Notes: generated by a model from the letters alone, not told the origin. Counted from the first letter of the stretch, positions 7,917 to 17,094 are shown. The stretch is DNA of 64,000 bases from Bacillus sp. V2I10 (GCF_030817055.1 NZ_JAUSYV010000001.1:5294001-5358000); one strand, 5' to 3'. A program made the numbers and translations.

Positions 7917-9353
7917 TTACTGCAAAATCCAGTTGGCAAGCAGTTGATCCCGCTCTTCAAACTGATTAGCCATGCTTTCAAATAAGGTTTGAATGTCAGC
8001 TAAATCCTTCAGCGTCTTTTGAAGGCTTGCAAGTGCCTGATTTAAATCTTCATCATTGAAGAATACCGGCATGCCCCCTGATTGTGAAAGCGATAAATCA
8101 GAAATGGCCACTCTTACATCAGTCTGGGACAGTAAGTTAAATTCACCCGAAAGCTTCGAGTCGAAATCTCTTAAAATATCTTGCACGACTTCATTGTGTT
8201 CATGTTCAAACTGAATAATCTTCATTTCAAACTCTTTCATGAGCGTATATTTCTCCTGAATCATCTGAACCATCTCGGTAACAGAAGCAAAATCCAGTTT
8301 AATAGCTCCGCTGCCGTCTGATGATAGAGGAGTCCCGTAAACAAATTCATCTTTGTTCCTGTTGTATAAAAAAGATGTGTTCTGAGTAGGATCTGTATTA
8401 ATCGCATTGCCGTTCTCGTCAAACATAAAGTTTTGATCGTTCAACCCATGGGAACCGCCTTCCAAAACAGCCGTATCTGTTAAATAGGCAACGGTACCCC
8501 CTAAGTACCCAGGCAAACCTAAAAGCCAGGCATTATTGACATTATCGGTTCTAAGCTGACGGTCAAGCATAGGGTTGTGTGTGTAATACGTTGTTCCTCC
8601 GTGCCGCTCATATTCAGAAGACCATCCGGCACCTACTGCATCATAAGGATGTACAAGGTTAATGGCTGTCTTTTCAAATTCACCGCTGTATATCTTGCCC
8701 TTCATTTCATCTGTGTAAAGATTTGTGATGGAAGGTCCATTAAACCCGAACGAGAACACACCATTATGGATTCCTGCATACTCAGCCTCTGCTTCTCCGA
8801 GGGAGTGTCCAGTAGTTGATACTACGGAATTCTTATACTCTGCCTTTACCTCTGCAACCAGCTTATTGGACTGCTCAAACGCTGTATCCTTTTTAACCAG
8901 CTCATAATTGTCATTCATTAGCATTGCTTCCTGCCCGCGGCCGCCAGAATATTTAATTAGAGTACCTGAATCTTTGTCTTTTAAAAATAAAGTAGGTACC
9001 TTCGGATCTGCTCCCATCACAACGTGCTTCCCATCCGAAGTTAATACGTCCGTAGATACTTGACCAGTATCCGTACCAGCAAAGCCGACAACTACATTTT
9101 TAGGAGTTTCACTCTTGACCCATTTGCCATCTACCTTATCACCTTGGGAAAAGACGAATGCGTCGAGGCCTGTGTGGGGGTCTCTTTCTACTCGGTCTAC
9201 GTACCATTGTTCTTTTGTGCCTTTTCTTGTTTGTACAAATAAAGGTATTCCTTTTTCAAAATGCTCTTCTAAAAGAGTATATTGATACGTTAAGGCAGAA
9301 ATCGAATAATAAGTTTCATCGGAAATATCTGGAATATTAATATAAGTTGACAT
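7917..9353 (-). CDS. lipase-fold (class 3-like alpha/beta hydrolase) protein with helical C-terminal domain, putative type VII effector
   Basis: Protein of 478 residues without an N-terminal signal peptide. The nucleophile elbow is TGHSLGEAEA (about residues 180-190). INLVHPYDAVGAG supplies a candidate Asp and GSHGLNDQNF a candidate His. The last 125 residues (from about FASVTEMVQMI) are predicted helical. The layout, enzyme first and helical domain last, is that of the Staphylococcus aureus type VII lipase toxin TslA (reverse LXG-like arrangement), and a helical protein gene follows at once. A paralogue sits at 63149-64000 sharing VHPxDxxxAG, HxGxTYY and the FDxxGN segment. ATG at 9353 with AGGTG upstream is preferred over GTG at 9362. 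Secretion and toxicity are inferred, not shown. Confidence 0.75.
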   Translation of the reverse strand: MSTYINIPDISDETYYSISALTYQYTLLEEHFEKGIPLFVQTRKGTKEQWYVDRVERDPHTGLDAFVFSQGDKVDGKWVKSETPKNVVVGFAGTDTGQVSTDVLTSDGKHVVMGADPKVPTLFLKDKDSGTLIKYSGGRGQEAMLMNDNYELVKKDTAFEQSNKLVAEVKAEYKNSVVSTTGHSLGEAEAEYAGIHNGVFSFGFNGPSITNLYTDEMKGKIYSGEFEKTAINLVHPYDAVGAGWSSEYERHGGTTYYTHNPMLDRQLRTDNVNNAWLLGLPGYLGGTVAYLTDTAVLEGGSHGLNDQNFMFDENGNAINTDPTQNTSFLYNRNKDEFVYGTPLSSDGSGAIKLDFASVTEMVQMIQEKYTLMKEFEMKIIQFEHEHNEVVQDILRDFDSKLSGEFNLLSQTDVRVAISDLSLSQSGGMPVFFNDEDLNQALASLQKTLKDLADIQTLFESMANQFEERDQLLANWILQ

Positions 9354-9405
9354 ATACAACACCTACTTCTTTTTGTAAAATAGAGTTCAGAGAGGTGAAC
9401 CGATA

Positions 9406-9717
9406 ATGATGAAGAAGCTTTCCTTTGGCTTTATCTTACTAATGTTGGGAGCTGTTTTAATGAGTTGTAATTTACAAAATGACAAAAATGAAAATGATCC
9501 TAAAATTGAAGAAGCTAAAAAAGATACTGAAGAATATATCAAAGAAAATTATCTTAACGTTAAAGAAGTTACCATTACTGAAACCGAAACAAACCCTATG
9601 GGATTATTGGTTATTACCGGCTATATAAATAAAGATGAGAACAAGGGCTTTTCTGTAAATTATGATTTTAATCAAAAAGACGTCATCAGTGGTGGGGTAG
9701 ACGCTGAACTAAAATAA
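9406..9717 (+). CDS. small lipoprotein (DUF1433-like)
   Basis: Lipoprotein of 103 residues: signal peptide MMKKLSFGFILLML, lipobox VLMSC, then a small alpha/beta domain ending in GFSVNYDFNQKDVISGG. The architecture resembles the DUF1433 lipoproteins common in Bacillus beside lipase-like genes. It is divergent from the lipase gene with only 52 bases between the two start codons, so promoters and 5' leaders must overlap. AGGTG lies 8 bases before the ATG. Surface lipoproteins act as immunity proteins for type VII lipases in staphylococci; the same role is a hypothesis here. Confidence 0.75.
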   Translation: MMKKLSFGFILLMLGAVLMSCNLQNDKNENDPKIEEAKKDTEEYIKENYLNVKEVTITETETNPMGLLVITGYINKDENKGFSVNYDFNQKDVISGGVDAELK

Positions 9718-9740
9718 AAATAGATAGTACTCTACTTACA

Positions 9741-9768
9741 AAACTTCATCTAAATGTGAAGTTTTTTT
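9741..9768 (+). terminator. terminator after the first lipoprotein gene
   Basis: AAACTTCA (9741-9748) and TGAAGTTT (9757-9764) form a stem followed by a T run, 24 bases after the stop codon. Confidence 0.7.
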
Positions 9769-10076
9769 ATTTCCTATAGAACAAGGAAAAAATCCCTATA
9801 AAGTCTTTATCTTAGAGAATGTAAAATTAAACTAATAATTTACATAATATTCAAATAACACAACAGGAGTAGTTCTTTTCTATAGCAGTTACATACGTGA
9901 AAGGTCACAGTCTCATTCTATGTTAATTTAAGGAAACTAATAAATGAACCCTGCAAATATCATATTTATACAATTAGGTAATATATCCTAAATTATTTTT
10001 TGTTTCGGTAAGAAGGATCAATAGATTAAGATATAAGAGCATACAAACCATATTTTTTAGAATCATAGTTAAACAT
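9769..10076. other. intergenic region without recognisable gene
   Basis: Very AT-rich. No ORF with a ribosome site seen; probably the decayed upstream part of the broken lipoprotein gene that follows. Confidence 0.35.
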
Positions 10077-10295
10077 TTGATTTCTCCCTTATTTAAACAC
10101 TTCATTATTCTGACCTTATATTCGTTTCTCATTCAGGATGCGCTTGGAAAACAAAAGAAGATGTATCCAAAGCTGAAGCTGAAGCTGCTGCCCATAGGCT
10201 ATCTAAATAACGAGAAAGAAACGTTTTTTTCTGTTCATTATGATTTCAGCCAAAAAGACATTACTGGTGAAATAGTGGATGCTGAAGAGAAATGA
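10077..10295 (+). pseudogene. broken DUF1433-like lipoprotein gene
   Basis: The frame that ends at 10295 encodes GYLNNEKETFFSVHYDFSQKD...VDAEEK, closely matching the end of the intact lipoprotein at 9406-9717. Its upstream half is out of frame: in another frame the lipobox-like SHSGC followed by KTKEDVSKAEAEAAAHR is readable around 10130-10205. So the gene has at least one frameshift, and parts of the signal peptide and core are missing. It is a dead third member of the lipoprotein series. Confidence 0.65.
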
Positions 10296-10337
10296 CAATA
10301 CTCTACGAGCTAACTCAAATGAAATGGGGATTCAATC

Positions 10338-10634
10338 ATGAAGAAACGGATTATTTTCTACCTAATTATCTCTTTATTTCTCATCTCAGGCTGCAACAAA
10401 GAAGCCGGAATGGACAAAAAGTATATTGAAGAAACAGCATCCCATGTGGCAGCAGAGTACATGCTTGTTGAGGAAGACATAGATTTTGTTGTGACAAACG
10501 TTCAGATTACCAATGACGATGTTGGAGCAGCATTTGTAGATGGATACGTTAAAGGTGATGAGGAAAAAAGAATGTTTGTAACGGTTGATTATCTGGACGA
10601 TTTTAAAGTCGGCGGATATGGAGAATTAGAGTAA
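10338..10634 (+). CDS. small lipoprotein (DUF1433-like)
   Basis: Lipoprotein of 98 residues with signal peptide MKKRIIFYLIISLFL and lipobox ISGC (Cys at residue 19). The mature part has the same plan as its neighbour at 9406: helix (EETASHVAAEYM), then beta segments ending FVTVDYLDDFKVGGYGE. Third member of the tandem lipoprotein group beside the lipase operon. Candidate immunity lipoprotein. Confidence 0.72.
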   Translation: MKKRIIFYLIISLFLISGCNKEAGMDKKYIEETASHVAAEYMLVEEDIDFVVTNVQITNDDVGAAFVDGYVKGDEEKRMFVTVDYLDDFKVGGYGELE

Positions 10635-10868
10635 TTTTTAATAAATATTAATTAAAGGTAACAATTTAAAAGCTCTGTAAATATTACTAGGAGATCCTTC
10701 TCTCAAAAGCTTAATACCAATCTCTCATTTTCAACTGCTAAACCCTTGTCCATTAAGGTGTATCCCCATCTGTGGTCACCTTTACAAACTTTATTCCCTC
10801 TATTACATACCTTTTACAAATAGACGTTATGCTTGGAAGGTAAGCCTACATACTAGGAGGGAAAACAG

Positions 10869-11780
10869 TTGAAAAAAGGATTAAAACCTATTTTATTCGC
10901 GGCAATGGTATTAGTCATGATAAGCAGTTTGTTTTCAGGAATGCAAAGTGTTTCAGCTGAAGAAAAATCCAAACAAGCATCAGAGGTAGATTTAAGGGTT
11001 ATGACTTACAATTTAAGATACTTAAACAGCACTGATCCTTCCCCGCATTCTTGGGCGGAACGGGTTCCTACTATTAAGAAGCTTATTCAAAAAGAACAGC
11101 CAGATATCATTGGAACTCAGGAAGCTGTCTACCAGCAAATTCAAGATTTAAAAGACACACTACCTGAATACAATTGGATTGGCTTAGGTCGTGAAGGCGG
11201 AAGCAAAGGCGAATACTCAGCTATTTTCTACAACGAAAACAAGTATACTCCACTTGAATATGATCACTACTGGCTGTCAGATACTCCAAATGTTATTGGG
11301 TCTAAGTCTTGGGGGAACCAAATTCCACGTATGGTAACGTGGGCAAAGTTCCTTGATAAACGGATCAACCAGCAATTCTACGTAGTAAACACTCATTTTG
11401 ATCACCAATCACCAGAAGCCAGAGAAAAAAGCGCAGCATTAATTTTAGAAAAAACAAAAGCGTTCAATCCCGATTTTCCTGTCATCTTAACAGGTGATTT
11501 CAATGCTGGTCCTACTAGTCTTCCACATCAGACCCTGACAAAAGACGGGGAGTTCAGTGATCTTTGGGATACAGCTCAAACTCGCGTGAACGAAGATCTT
11601 GGAACGTTTAATGGTTTTAATGATCCTACTGGGCAGGGACCTGAGAGACGTATTGATTGGATCCTTGCAAAAGGAAACATCTTAGCAAAAACAATTGAAA
11701 TTATTAACTACCAAAAGAATGGACAATTCCCAAGTGATCATTATCCGGTTATGACGGATCTAACAATGAGCTATAAATAA
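10869..11780 (+). CDS. exported endonuclease/exonuclease/phosphatase family hydrolase
   Basis: Secreted metal-dependent phosphoesterase of 303 residues. An N-terminal signal peptide ends near VSAEE (residue 30). The EEP family residues are all present: MTYNLRYLN (Asn), GTQEA (Glu), NTHFDH, GDFNAGP (Asp, Asn), RIDWILAKG and SDHYPVM (Asp-His). The start is TTG at 10869, set by AGGAGG 8 bases upstream. The family includes DNases, sphingomyelinases and sugar-phosphate or inositol-phosphate phosphatases; the substrate is not determinable, but an extracellular nuclease or phosphatase role is likely. Confidence 0.88.
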   Translation: MKKGLKPILFAAMVLVMISSLFSGMQSVSAEEKSKQASEVDLRVMTYNLRYLNSTDPSPHSWAERVPTIKKLIQKEQPDIIGTQEAVYQQIQDLKDTLPEYNWIGLGREGGSKGEYSAIFYNENKYTPLEYDHYWLSDTPNVIGSKSWGNQIPRMVTWAKFLDKRINQQFYVVNTHFDHQSPEAREKSAALILEKTKAFNPDFPVILTGDFNAGPTSLPHQTLTKDGEFSDLWDTAQTRVNEDLGTFNGFNDPTGQGPERRIDWILAKGNILAKTIEIINYQKNGQFPSDHYPVMTDLTMSYK

Positions 11781-11795
11781 ACAAAAAGGCAAAAG

Positions 11796-11826
11796 AAAAA
11801 CGATCAGGACTGATCGTTTTTCTTGT
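11796..11826. terminator. bidirectional terminator
   Basis: AAAAACGATCA (11796-11806) and TGATCGTTTTT (11811-11821) around a GGAC loop, between two convergent genes. A/T runs on both sides suit either strand. Confidence 0.8.
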
Positions 11827-11829
11827 TTA

Positions 11830-12156
11830 TTACCGATTTTTAAATAACTCATCTAAACCCTTTAAGAATTCGTCCAACTGTTCCTCAGACTGAAGCTTAA
11901 ATGAACTTCCATAATGAATATACGCCTTCCCATCATTCTTCCTTCTGGGAAATCTGCGCAAAGCAGTGTTATGCACATACCCATCGCTCCTGCCGGTTAG
12001 TTTAAGGGACTCTGCCGTATCCGGATGAAGAACAATCCCAATTCCCTTAGTGGTCAATGTGTAGATGACGTCTTTGCTTATAATATGTTCGTATTCTGTC
12101 GCTTTGGTTGTTTCTTTTGTTGGTTTGAAGTTATATTTTGCGAAAATCTCGTTCAT
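11830..12156 (-). CDS. hypothetical protein
   Basis: Soluble protein of 108 residues, no signal peptide or membrane segment, Lys/Arg-rich (for example ALRRFPRRKNDGKAY). The start at 12156 is set by AGGAGAG six bases before ATG. I do not recognise the family. The pattern (TKGIGIVLHPDTAESLKL, YVHNTALRRFP) suggests a small alpha/beta protein. It stands alone, convergent with the EEP hydrolase gene. Confidence 0.65.
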   Translation of the reverse strand: MNEIFAKYNFKPTKETTKATEYEHIISKDVIYTLTTKGIGIVLHPDTAESLKLTGRSDGYVHNTALRRFPRRKNDGKAYIHYGSSFKLQSEEQLDEFLKGLDELFKNR

Positions 12157-12444
12157 GTTTCTCTCCTCTACTTTCATTCCTCAACAGCTGGTGTCAAACT
12201 ATTACCTATTCCCTAAAAAACCCCCATGTTCCTGCAAGATAGAACAAGATTTATATGTCCATCCTCCTGTTATTCTTCTAAAATCCTTCTAATTCCAACA
12301 TGAAATTACAAATCTTTACGATGGTACAGAAATTAGTCATTTAAATCTTAACTTTTTGTCATGTTTTGTCATCTTCTTTCTATTTAACAATTTTTTCTAA
12401 TAGTTGATAATTTATTCGTATCCTATTTATTGAGGGGGAGTTAC

Positions 12445-13842
12445 ATGTATAGAAAAACCATGGCAGGATTATTAGCTGCCGGAGTAGCGTTTAGTTTTAA
12501 TGGAGTTATGGCTGAGGTCCCAGTTCAGGCACCTAACGCTCAATCCAGTTCTGCTTTTGACAACAAGATTATCAAGAAAATCAGCTCTGATAATATGTAT
12601 AACACGGTTGCAAAGCTGTCGCAGCAACCTCGTGAGGCTGGTACCAACGGAGAACTGGTGGGAGCTCAGTACATAAAAAGTCAATTTGAGAAGTATGGCT
12701 ACGAGACTAAATTGCAGCCGTTTCCTTTTTATGAGACAGTTAGGAATAATGTATCCGGCTCCCTTCAAGTGAACGGCCAAGTATTCACACCTTATGTATT
12801 CAGCGGCTCTTACAGTGCTGAGGTAACAGGACAGGTGATTCACGTCGGCAAAGCTCTTGCCGGTACCATTTCTGATGAGGTGAAAGGGAAAATCGCTCTT
12901 ATTGAGCGCGGAGACATCACCTTCGTGGAAAAAATTCAAAATGTTCTCGACAAAGGTGCCATCGGGGTCATCATGTACAATAGCAGCGGAAGTTCAAATG
13001 CTTTTGGACAGGCTGCCTATGGACAAAATATCCCTGCAGTGGCCATTACGAGAGCTGAAGGACTTGCTTTAGTAGATAATTTAAAGACAGGGCCGCTTAC
13101 TTCCACGATTAAAGTTACTGGTTCAGGCTTTGTTGAAAAAACGTCTTACAACGTCATCGCCAAATTGAAACCACACAAAACCAAAGATAACGGCCAGGTA
13201 GTCATGGTTGGCGCACATCACGATTCTGTCCACGGCGGACCGGGAGCAAATGATGATGCATCCGGCGTATCGGCAGTCCTTGAGCTTGCCCGAGTAATGG
13301 CCAACATGCCAACGGATACGGAGCTCCGCTTTGTTACATTCGGTGCGGAAGAAAAAGGGCTTTTGGGCTCCTATCATTATGCCAGTACTTTAAGTGATCA
13401 AGAGGCTGATCGAATTGTCGCCCATTTCCAAATGGATATGATCGGAAGCAAGGATGCGGGCGGAGACAATCCGGCAGGCGGCTTAATCATGTATACGATT
13501 GACGGGAAGAAAAACCTTGTAACAGATTTAGCTTCGGCAGCAGGCGCGAGAACGGCAGCTGCCGAAATCATTCCTTACGGCCAGCTGGGACGAAGTGACC
13601 ACCAGCCTTTCCATGAACTTGGCATTCCGGCAGCCTTGTTCATCCACTCACCGGTTGAACCATGGTACCACACTCCAGCTGACACGATTGATAAAATTGA
13701 CAAAAACAAATTGCAGGAAGCGGCAGAAATTGTTGGGGCATCTGTTTACCAGATTGCTAGACCGGATACTCCAGCTTTGGAACATGCAAGAGTTGCACCT
13801 GGTTCAGTTGACTATGATTTCGAGGATCGTCCGGTTCAGTAA
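12445..13842 (+). CDS. secreted M28 family aminopeptidase with PA domain (YwaD-like)
   Basis: Exported zinc aminopeptidase of 465 residues. A signal peptide (MYRKTMAGLLAAGVAFSFNGVMA) is followed by an N-terminal M28 lid, an inserted PA domain (GKIALIERGDITFVEKIQN, GAIGVIMYN; about residues 140-220) and the catalytic domain. Zinc ligands are visible: HHDSV, NDDASG, EEKGLLGS, DMIG and a late His in PWYHTP. The layout matches B. subtilis YwaD. The ATG at 12445 with GGGGGAG upstream is preferred over the open frame from 12430. Likely provides amino acids from extracellular peptides. Confidence 0.93.
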   Translation: MYRKTMAGLLAAGVAFSFNGVMAEVPVQAPNAQSSSAFDNKIIKKISSDNMYNTVAKLSQQPREAGTNGELVGAQYIKSQFEKYGYETKLQPFPFYETVRNNVSGSLQVNGQVFTPYVFSGSYSAEVTGQVIHVGKALAGTISDEVKGKIALIERGDITFVEKIQNVLDKGAIGVIMYNSSGSSNAFGQAAYGQNIPAVAITRAEGLALVDNLKTGPLTSTIKVTGSGFVEKTSYNVIAKLKPHKTKDNGQVVMVGAHHDSVHGGPGANDDASGVSAVLELARVMANMPTDTELRFVTFGAEEKGLLGSYHYASTLSDQEADRIVAHFQMDMIGSKDAGGDNPAGGLIMYTIDGKKNLVTDLASAAGARTAAAEIIPYGQLGRSDHQPFHELGIPAALFIHSPVEPWYHTPADTIDKIDKNKLQEAAEIVGASVYQIARPDTPALEHARVAPGSVDYDFEDRPVQ

Positions 13843-13854
13843 AAGATAGGAAAT

Positions 13855-13890
13855 GGCTGCAAGGCTCTTCGAGATCTTGCGGCTCTTTTT
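13855..13890 (+). terminator. terminator after M28 aminopeptidase gene
   Basis: GGCTGCAAG (13855-13863) and CTTGCGGCT (13876-13884) pair with one wobble and are followed by a T run. Confidence 0.65.
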
Positions 13891-14002
13891 GTTCTTAGTT
13901 TCTACTCCAGATTAGTATGCTTTTCTAGTTTTAAAAAAGGATTGTCAGTCTATGAATCTATAATTATGCATATATTAGATTTTAATACAAAAGGGGAATT
14001 CG

Positions 14003-14980
14003 ATGAAAAAACCAGTATTTTTATCCATGATTGCAATTCTTTTTCTATTAATCTCGTCTGTAGGTGGCACGACCGCTTCTGCTGTAAGCTACTCACCGTC
14101 TCTGGTACATAAAAAGGGAGCGATGGCGTACGAGCATACAAAGTATCTATCTGAAAAGATCGGCAGCCGTGTTTACGGTACAGCTGATGAAGTTAAGGCA
14201 AAAGACTATGTTCAGCAGCAGTTTGAGAGAATCAGTTATAAACCTAGTGTACAATCTTTTAATTTTACTAGAAGAGGTAAAGAGTACTCATCTGCAAACA
14301 TGCTTGCCTATAAACAAGGTAAGTTCAGTAAACAAATCATTGTAGGTGCCCACTATGATTCGGTTTCAATTGGCAAGGGAGCCGACGATAATGCTTCAGG
14401 TGTTGGAGTGATGCTGGAAGTCGCCGAAGTCTTGAAAAAAGTAGAAACTCCATATTCTATCGTTTTTGTTGCATTTGGCGCTGAAGAAGGCGGTTTGAAC
14501 GGTTCAAACTACTATGCAAACCAAATGACATCAAAAGACATCAAAAACACAGTTGGAATGATTAACCTGGACAGCCTTGCTGCAGGAGACAAAATGTATG
14601 TCCATGGCAGTGCAGGAGAGGCTGGCTTTATCCGTGACCAAGCTATCAAAATCGCCAAAAAGAAAAAGCTAGATATTGGCATTAACACAGGATTAAACCC
14701 TGATTACCCAGCAGGCACAACAGGAGACTGGAGCGACCATGCCCCATTCAATGAACTGGGAATTCCATTTGCATATTTCGAATCAACGAACTGGGAAATC
14801 GGTGAATTGGATGGATACGAGCAAACGGAAGAGTATGGCGGGATTTGGCATACTGAAAATGATACACTTGCCTTTATTGAGGAAGCATTTCCTGGTAGAA
14901 CACATGAACGGTTGACGACTTATAGTCAGGTTCTTACAGATTTGTTGAAGTTTATGAATAAGGCGAGCACGCCTAAATAA
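14003..14980 (+). CDS. secreted M28 family peptidase
   Basis: Second exported zinc peptidase, 325 residues, without a PA insertion. The signal peptide ends near TASAVS (about residue 30). Catalytic-site segments: GAHYDSVSIGKGADDNASG, FGAEEGGLNGS, INLDSLAAGD, SDHAPFNELG and IWHTENDT. AGGGGAA precedes the ATG. It follows the YwaD-like gene in the same direction, after a terminator, so it probably has its own promoter. Probable aminopeptidase. Confidence 0.9.
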   Translation: MKKPVFLSMIAILFLLISSVGGTTASAVSYSPSLVHKKGAMAYEHTKYLSEKIGSRVYGTADEVKAKDYVQQQFERISYKPSVQSFNFTRRGKEYSSANMLAYKQGKFSKQIIVGAHYDSVSIGKGADDNASGVGVMLEVAEVLKKVETPYSIVFVAFGAEEGGLNGSNYYANQMTSKDIKNTVGMINLDSLAAGDKMYVHGSAGEAGFIRDQAIKIAKKKKLDIGINTGLNPDYPAGTTGDWSDHAPFNELGIPFAYFESTNWEIGELDGYEQTEEYGGIWHTENDTLAFIEEAFPGRTHERLTTYSQVLTDLLKFMNKASTPK

Positions 14981-15013
14981 AGGTGCCCAATGTGGCCTAA
15001 TGAATACAAAAAC

Positions 15014-15044
15014 AAGACAGGAAACATTGTTCCCTGTCTTTTTC
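15014..15044. terminator. terminator between convergent genes
   Basis: AAGACAGG and CCTGTCTT arms with an A-rich left flank and T-rich right flank, between the M28 gene (plus) and the kinase gene (minus). Confidence 0.75.
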
Positions 15045-15068
15045 ACTTTCAAAATATTGTTCTCTCTC

Positions 15069-15989
15069 TTATACTCTTGTATTCAAATACTCTTCTACTT
15101 CCTCCGGAGTTGGATAAGATGACTGTGTTCCTCGTTTAGTAACACTCAATGCCGCAAATGCTGTGGCCATTTTTATCGCTTGAAGCACGTCCCCATTTTT
15201 CACAAAAAAGTGTGCAAAGCATCCAATGAACGCATCGCCTGCTCCAGTGGTATCAATCGCTGCCACTTTATGTGAGTCGATAACTTGTGTTTCATTCTTT
15301 GTAACCCACATCACACCGCGGCTGCCCATTGTGACAATGACATCTTTTACACCTTTTTCAATCAGGACGGATGCTGCTGCTTTGACTTGCTTATCTGATT
15401 CAACGGGCATGCCAGTTAAGATCTCAAGTTCGCTTTCATTCGGGATGAAAAAGTCGCTTTTGCATACATATTCAAAATCCAAGTCCTTTGATGCAGGTGC
15501 CGGATTCAAGATGACAGGAATACCATGGTCTTTGCCAAACTCTATCGAGCGGTAAACCGTAGGGAGCGGAACTTCAAGCTGAAGAACAATGAGTGAGCAC
15601 GTTTTAAGCTTTTCAGCTGCACGGTCCACATCTTCCGGCAGAAGATGCTGATTTGCTCCTTTAATAATCAGGATGCGGTTCTTTGACTCCGGGTCAACAA
15701 AAATTGGTGCCACACCGCTTGATGTGCCTGATACTTTATTTGTAAACTCTGTATCGATTCCGTACCTTTCAAGGTTTTGAATCGTGTTGTCTGCAAAAAG
15801 GTCATCGCCTACTTTCGTAACCATCATTACCTTAGAACCCATTTTGGCAGCTGCTACAGCCTGGTTTGCCCCTTTGCCGCCGCAGCCGATTTCAAAATCA
15901 GGCGCCTCAAGCGTTTCGCCTTCTTTTGGCATTTTATTAATGTATGAGATAAGATCCACCATATTGGATCCGATAACTGCTATATCCAT
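15069..15989 (-). CDS. ribokinase-family sugar kinase (RbsK/DeoK type)
   Basis: PfkB-family kinase of 306 residues. It has GGKGANQAVAAAKMG (substrate-binding N-terminal signature), NPAPA, NESELEILTG and DTTGAGDAFIGC (C-terminal signature with the catalytic Asp and anion hole). By sequence alone it is a ribokinase. The neighbours (deoxyribose-phosphate aldolase, FucP-type permease, DeoX-like protein, LacI regulator) match the gene set of the Salmonella deoQKPX deoxyribose operon, so phosphorylation of 2-deoxy-D-ribose to the 5-phosphate is the likelier role. It is the last gene of the operon, 13 bases after the DeoX-like gene. Confidence 0.85.
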   Translation of the reverse strand: MDIAVIGSNMVDLISYINKMPKEGETLEAPDFEIGCGGKGANQAVAAAKMGSKVMMVTKVGDDLFADNTIQNLERYGIDTEFTNKVSGTSSGVAPIFVDPESKNRILIIKGANQHLLPEDVDRAAEKLKTCSLIVLQLEVPLPTVYRSIEFGKDHGIPVILNPAPASKDLDFEYVCKSDFFIPNESELEILTGMPVESDKQVKAAASVLIEKGVKDVIVTMGSRGVMWVTKNETQVIDSHKVAAIDTTGAGDAFIGCFAHFFVKNGDVLQAIKMATAFAALSVTKRGTQSSYPTPEEVEEYLNTRV

Positions 15990-16002
15990 TTTCTTTTCCT
16001 CC

Positions 16003-17016
16003 TTATTTCTTGCCGGTCACAACCGTAAATGATCGTTTTTCCCCAGCTCCAAGCGTAATTAATGTTCCTGCTTTCTCAGCAGCGCTGAAGCCTTCAGGCC
16101 GGCATGTTGCAGGCAGGACAAACGCTCCTACCTGCTGGTCCGTATTATGTAATAGCCATCTTGTAGCATAATTTAATTCCGCTGTTTTAAATTTCGTAAA
16201 GAACATTACGCCCTTTGGTGAAACCATTTCAAACTCTGCTATATCTTGATACTGATTCAGTTCATCTGCAAAGAACACAATCTCTGGATCATACATGTCT
16301 GGATTGGTTAATTGAGTAAGCGATTCTTCGCCACTCAGCAGCTTCTTATTATAATTCATCCATTTTTCAGTTGGCTTCACATGAACTGGAATCGATTCCC
16401 TAAGTTTGAAAGCATCCTGCGGAATGTTCTGCTTCATCACTGCCTGTTCAAGATAGGCGTAGTTTGTGTGGCACATATACTGAAGCGGCATTTCTGAACC
16501 TGAAAGATTTTTCACCGTCATATTCATCTTAATGAACGTTTCACCGCTTACCATTTCAACGCTTGGTGAGGCCAGATAATGATGGCCGAAGCCTTTCACA
16601 TACTCTGTTTCACCGCAGACTTTGATGCCTTTGTCCGTAATTTCAAGCCAGGCTCTGTCCATTTCTGCACATGCCATTTCTCCGTGAAGTTCATGATCAT
16701 CCTCCCGACCAGGACAGCCGTTGCTGATTAATCCAGAATGAAAAGCAAAACAGCCGTATGTATCAATTACCTGTTCTGCCTTTTTCGGCTGAGAGAACAT
16801 GTTTTTCATTTTTAGATCGGCACCGTCAAATTCCAAATCCCAAATCATCTGGCCCATATATGGAAGAACAACCATTCTGCCGCTGGAATTTGTCAGTTCA
16901 ATGGCTTCAACCCCTGATGGATATTGAAATAAGCTTACTGTAAATTCACTGTTTCTGAAAATCACTTTGCTGCTTTCGTTAAAAAACGCACGCTGTAGTT
17001 CTATCATACCTGTCAT
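16003..17016 (-). CDS. DUF4432 / aldose-1-epimerase-like protein (DeoX-like)
   Basis: Protein of about 337 residues with a galactose-mutarotase-like beta sandwich pattern (MVVLPYMGQMIWDLEF, FAFHSGLISNGCPG, DHELHGEMACAEM, HHYLASP, PLQYMCHTNYAYL). The conserved His and Glu positions are kept. The start at 17016 is chosen because AAGGA is 9 bases away; the upstream ATG at 17025 has no spacing. DUF4432 genes accompany deoxyribose permease and kinase genes in other bacteria (deoX). A mutarotase acting on deoxyribose is plausible but not shown. Confidence 0.8.
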   Translation of the reverse strand: MTGMIELQRAFFNESSKVIFRNSEFTVSLFQYPSGVEAIELTNSSGRMVVLPYMGQMIWDLEFDGADLKMKNMFSQPKKAEQVIDTYGCFAFHSGLISNGCPGREDDHELHGEMACAEMDRAWLEITDKGIKVCGETEYVKGFGHHYLASPSVEMVSGETFIKMNMTVKNLSGSEMPLQYMCHTNYAYLEQAVMKQNIPQDAFKLRESIPVHVKPTEKWMNYNKKLLSGEESLTQLTNPDMYDPEIVFFADELNQYQDIAEFEMVSPKGVMFFTKFKTAELNYATRWLLHNTDQQVGAFVLPATCRPEGFSAAEKAGTLITLGAGEKRSFTVVTGKK

Positions 17017-17094
17017 TCTTTCCATTCCTTTCGGAGCCCCATTTAGATCGGGCAGCGGGGTCAGCGGCTGCCCTTGTCTGTTGGTGTCTAAGTC

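Noticed and set aside
12472..12939. 155-codon ORF antisense to the M28 aminopeptidase gene
   Set aside because: Shadow of a strongly supported coding gene; no ribosome site, no recognisable motif.
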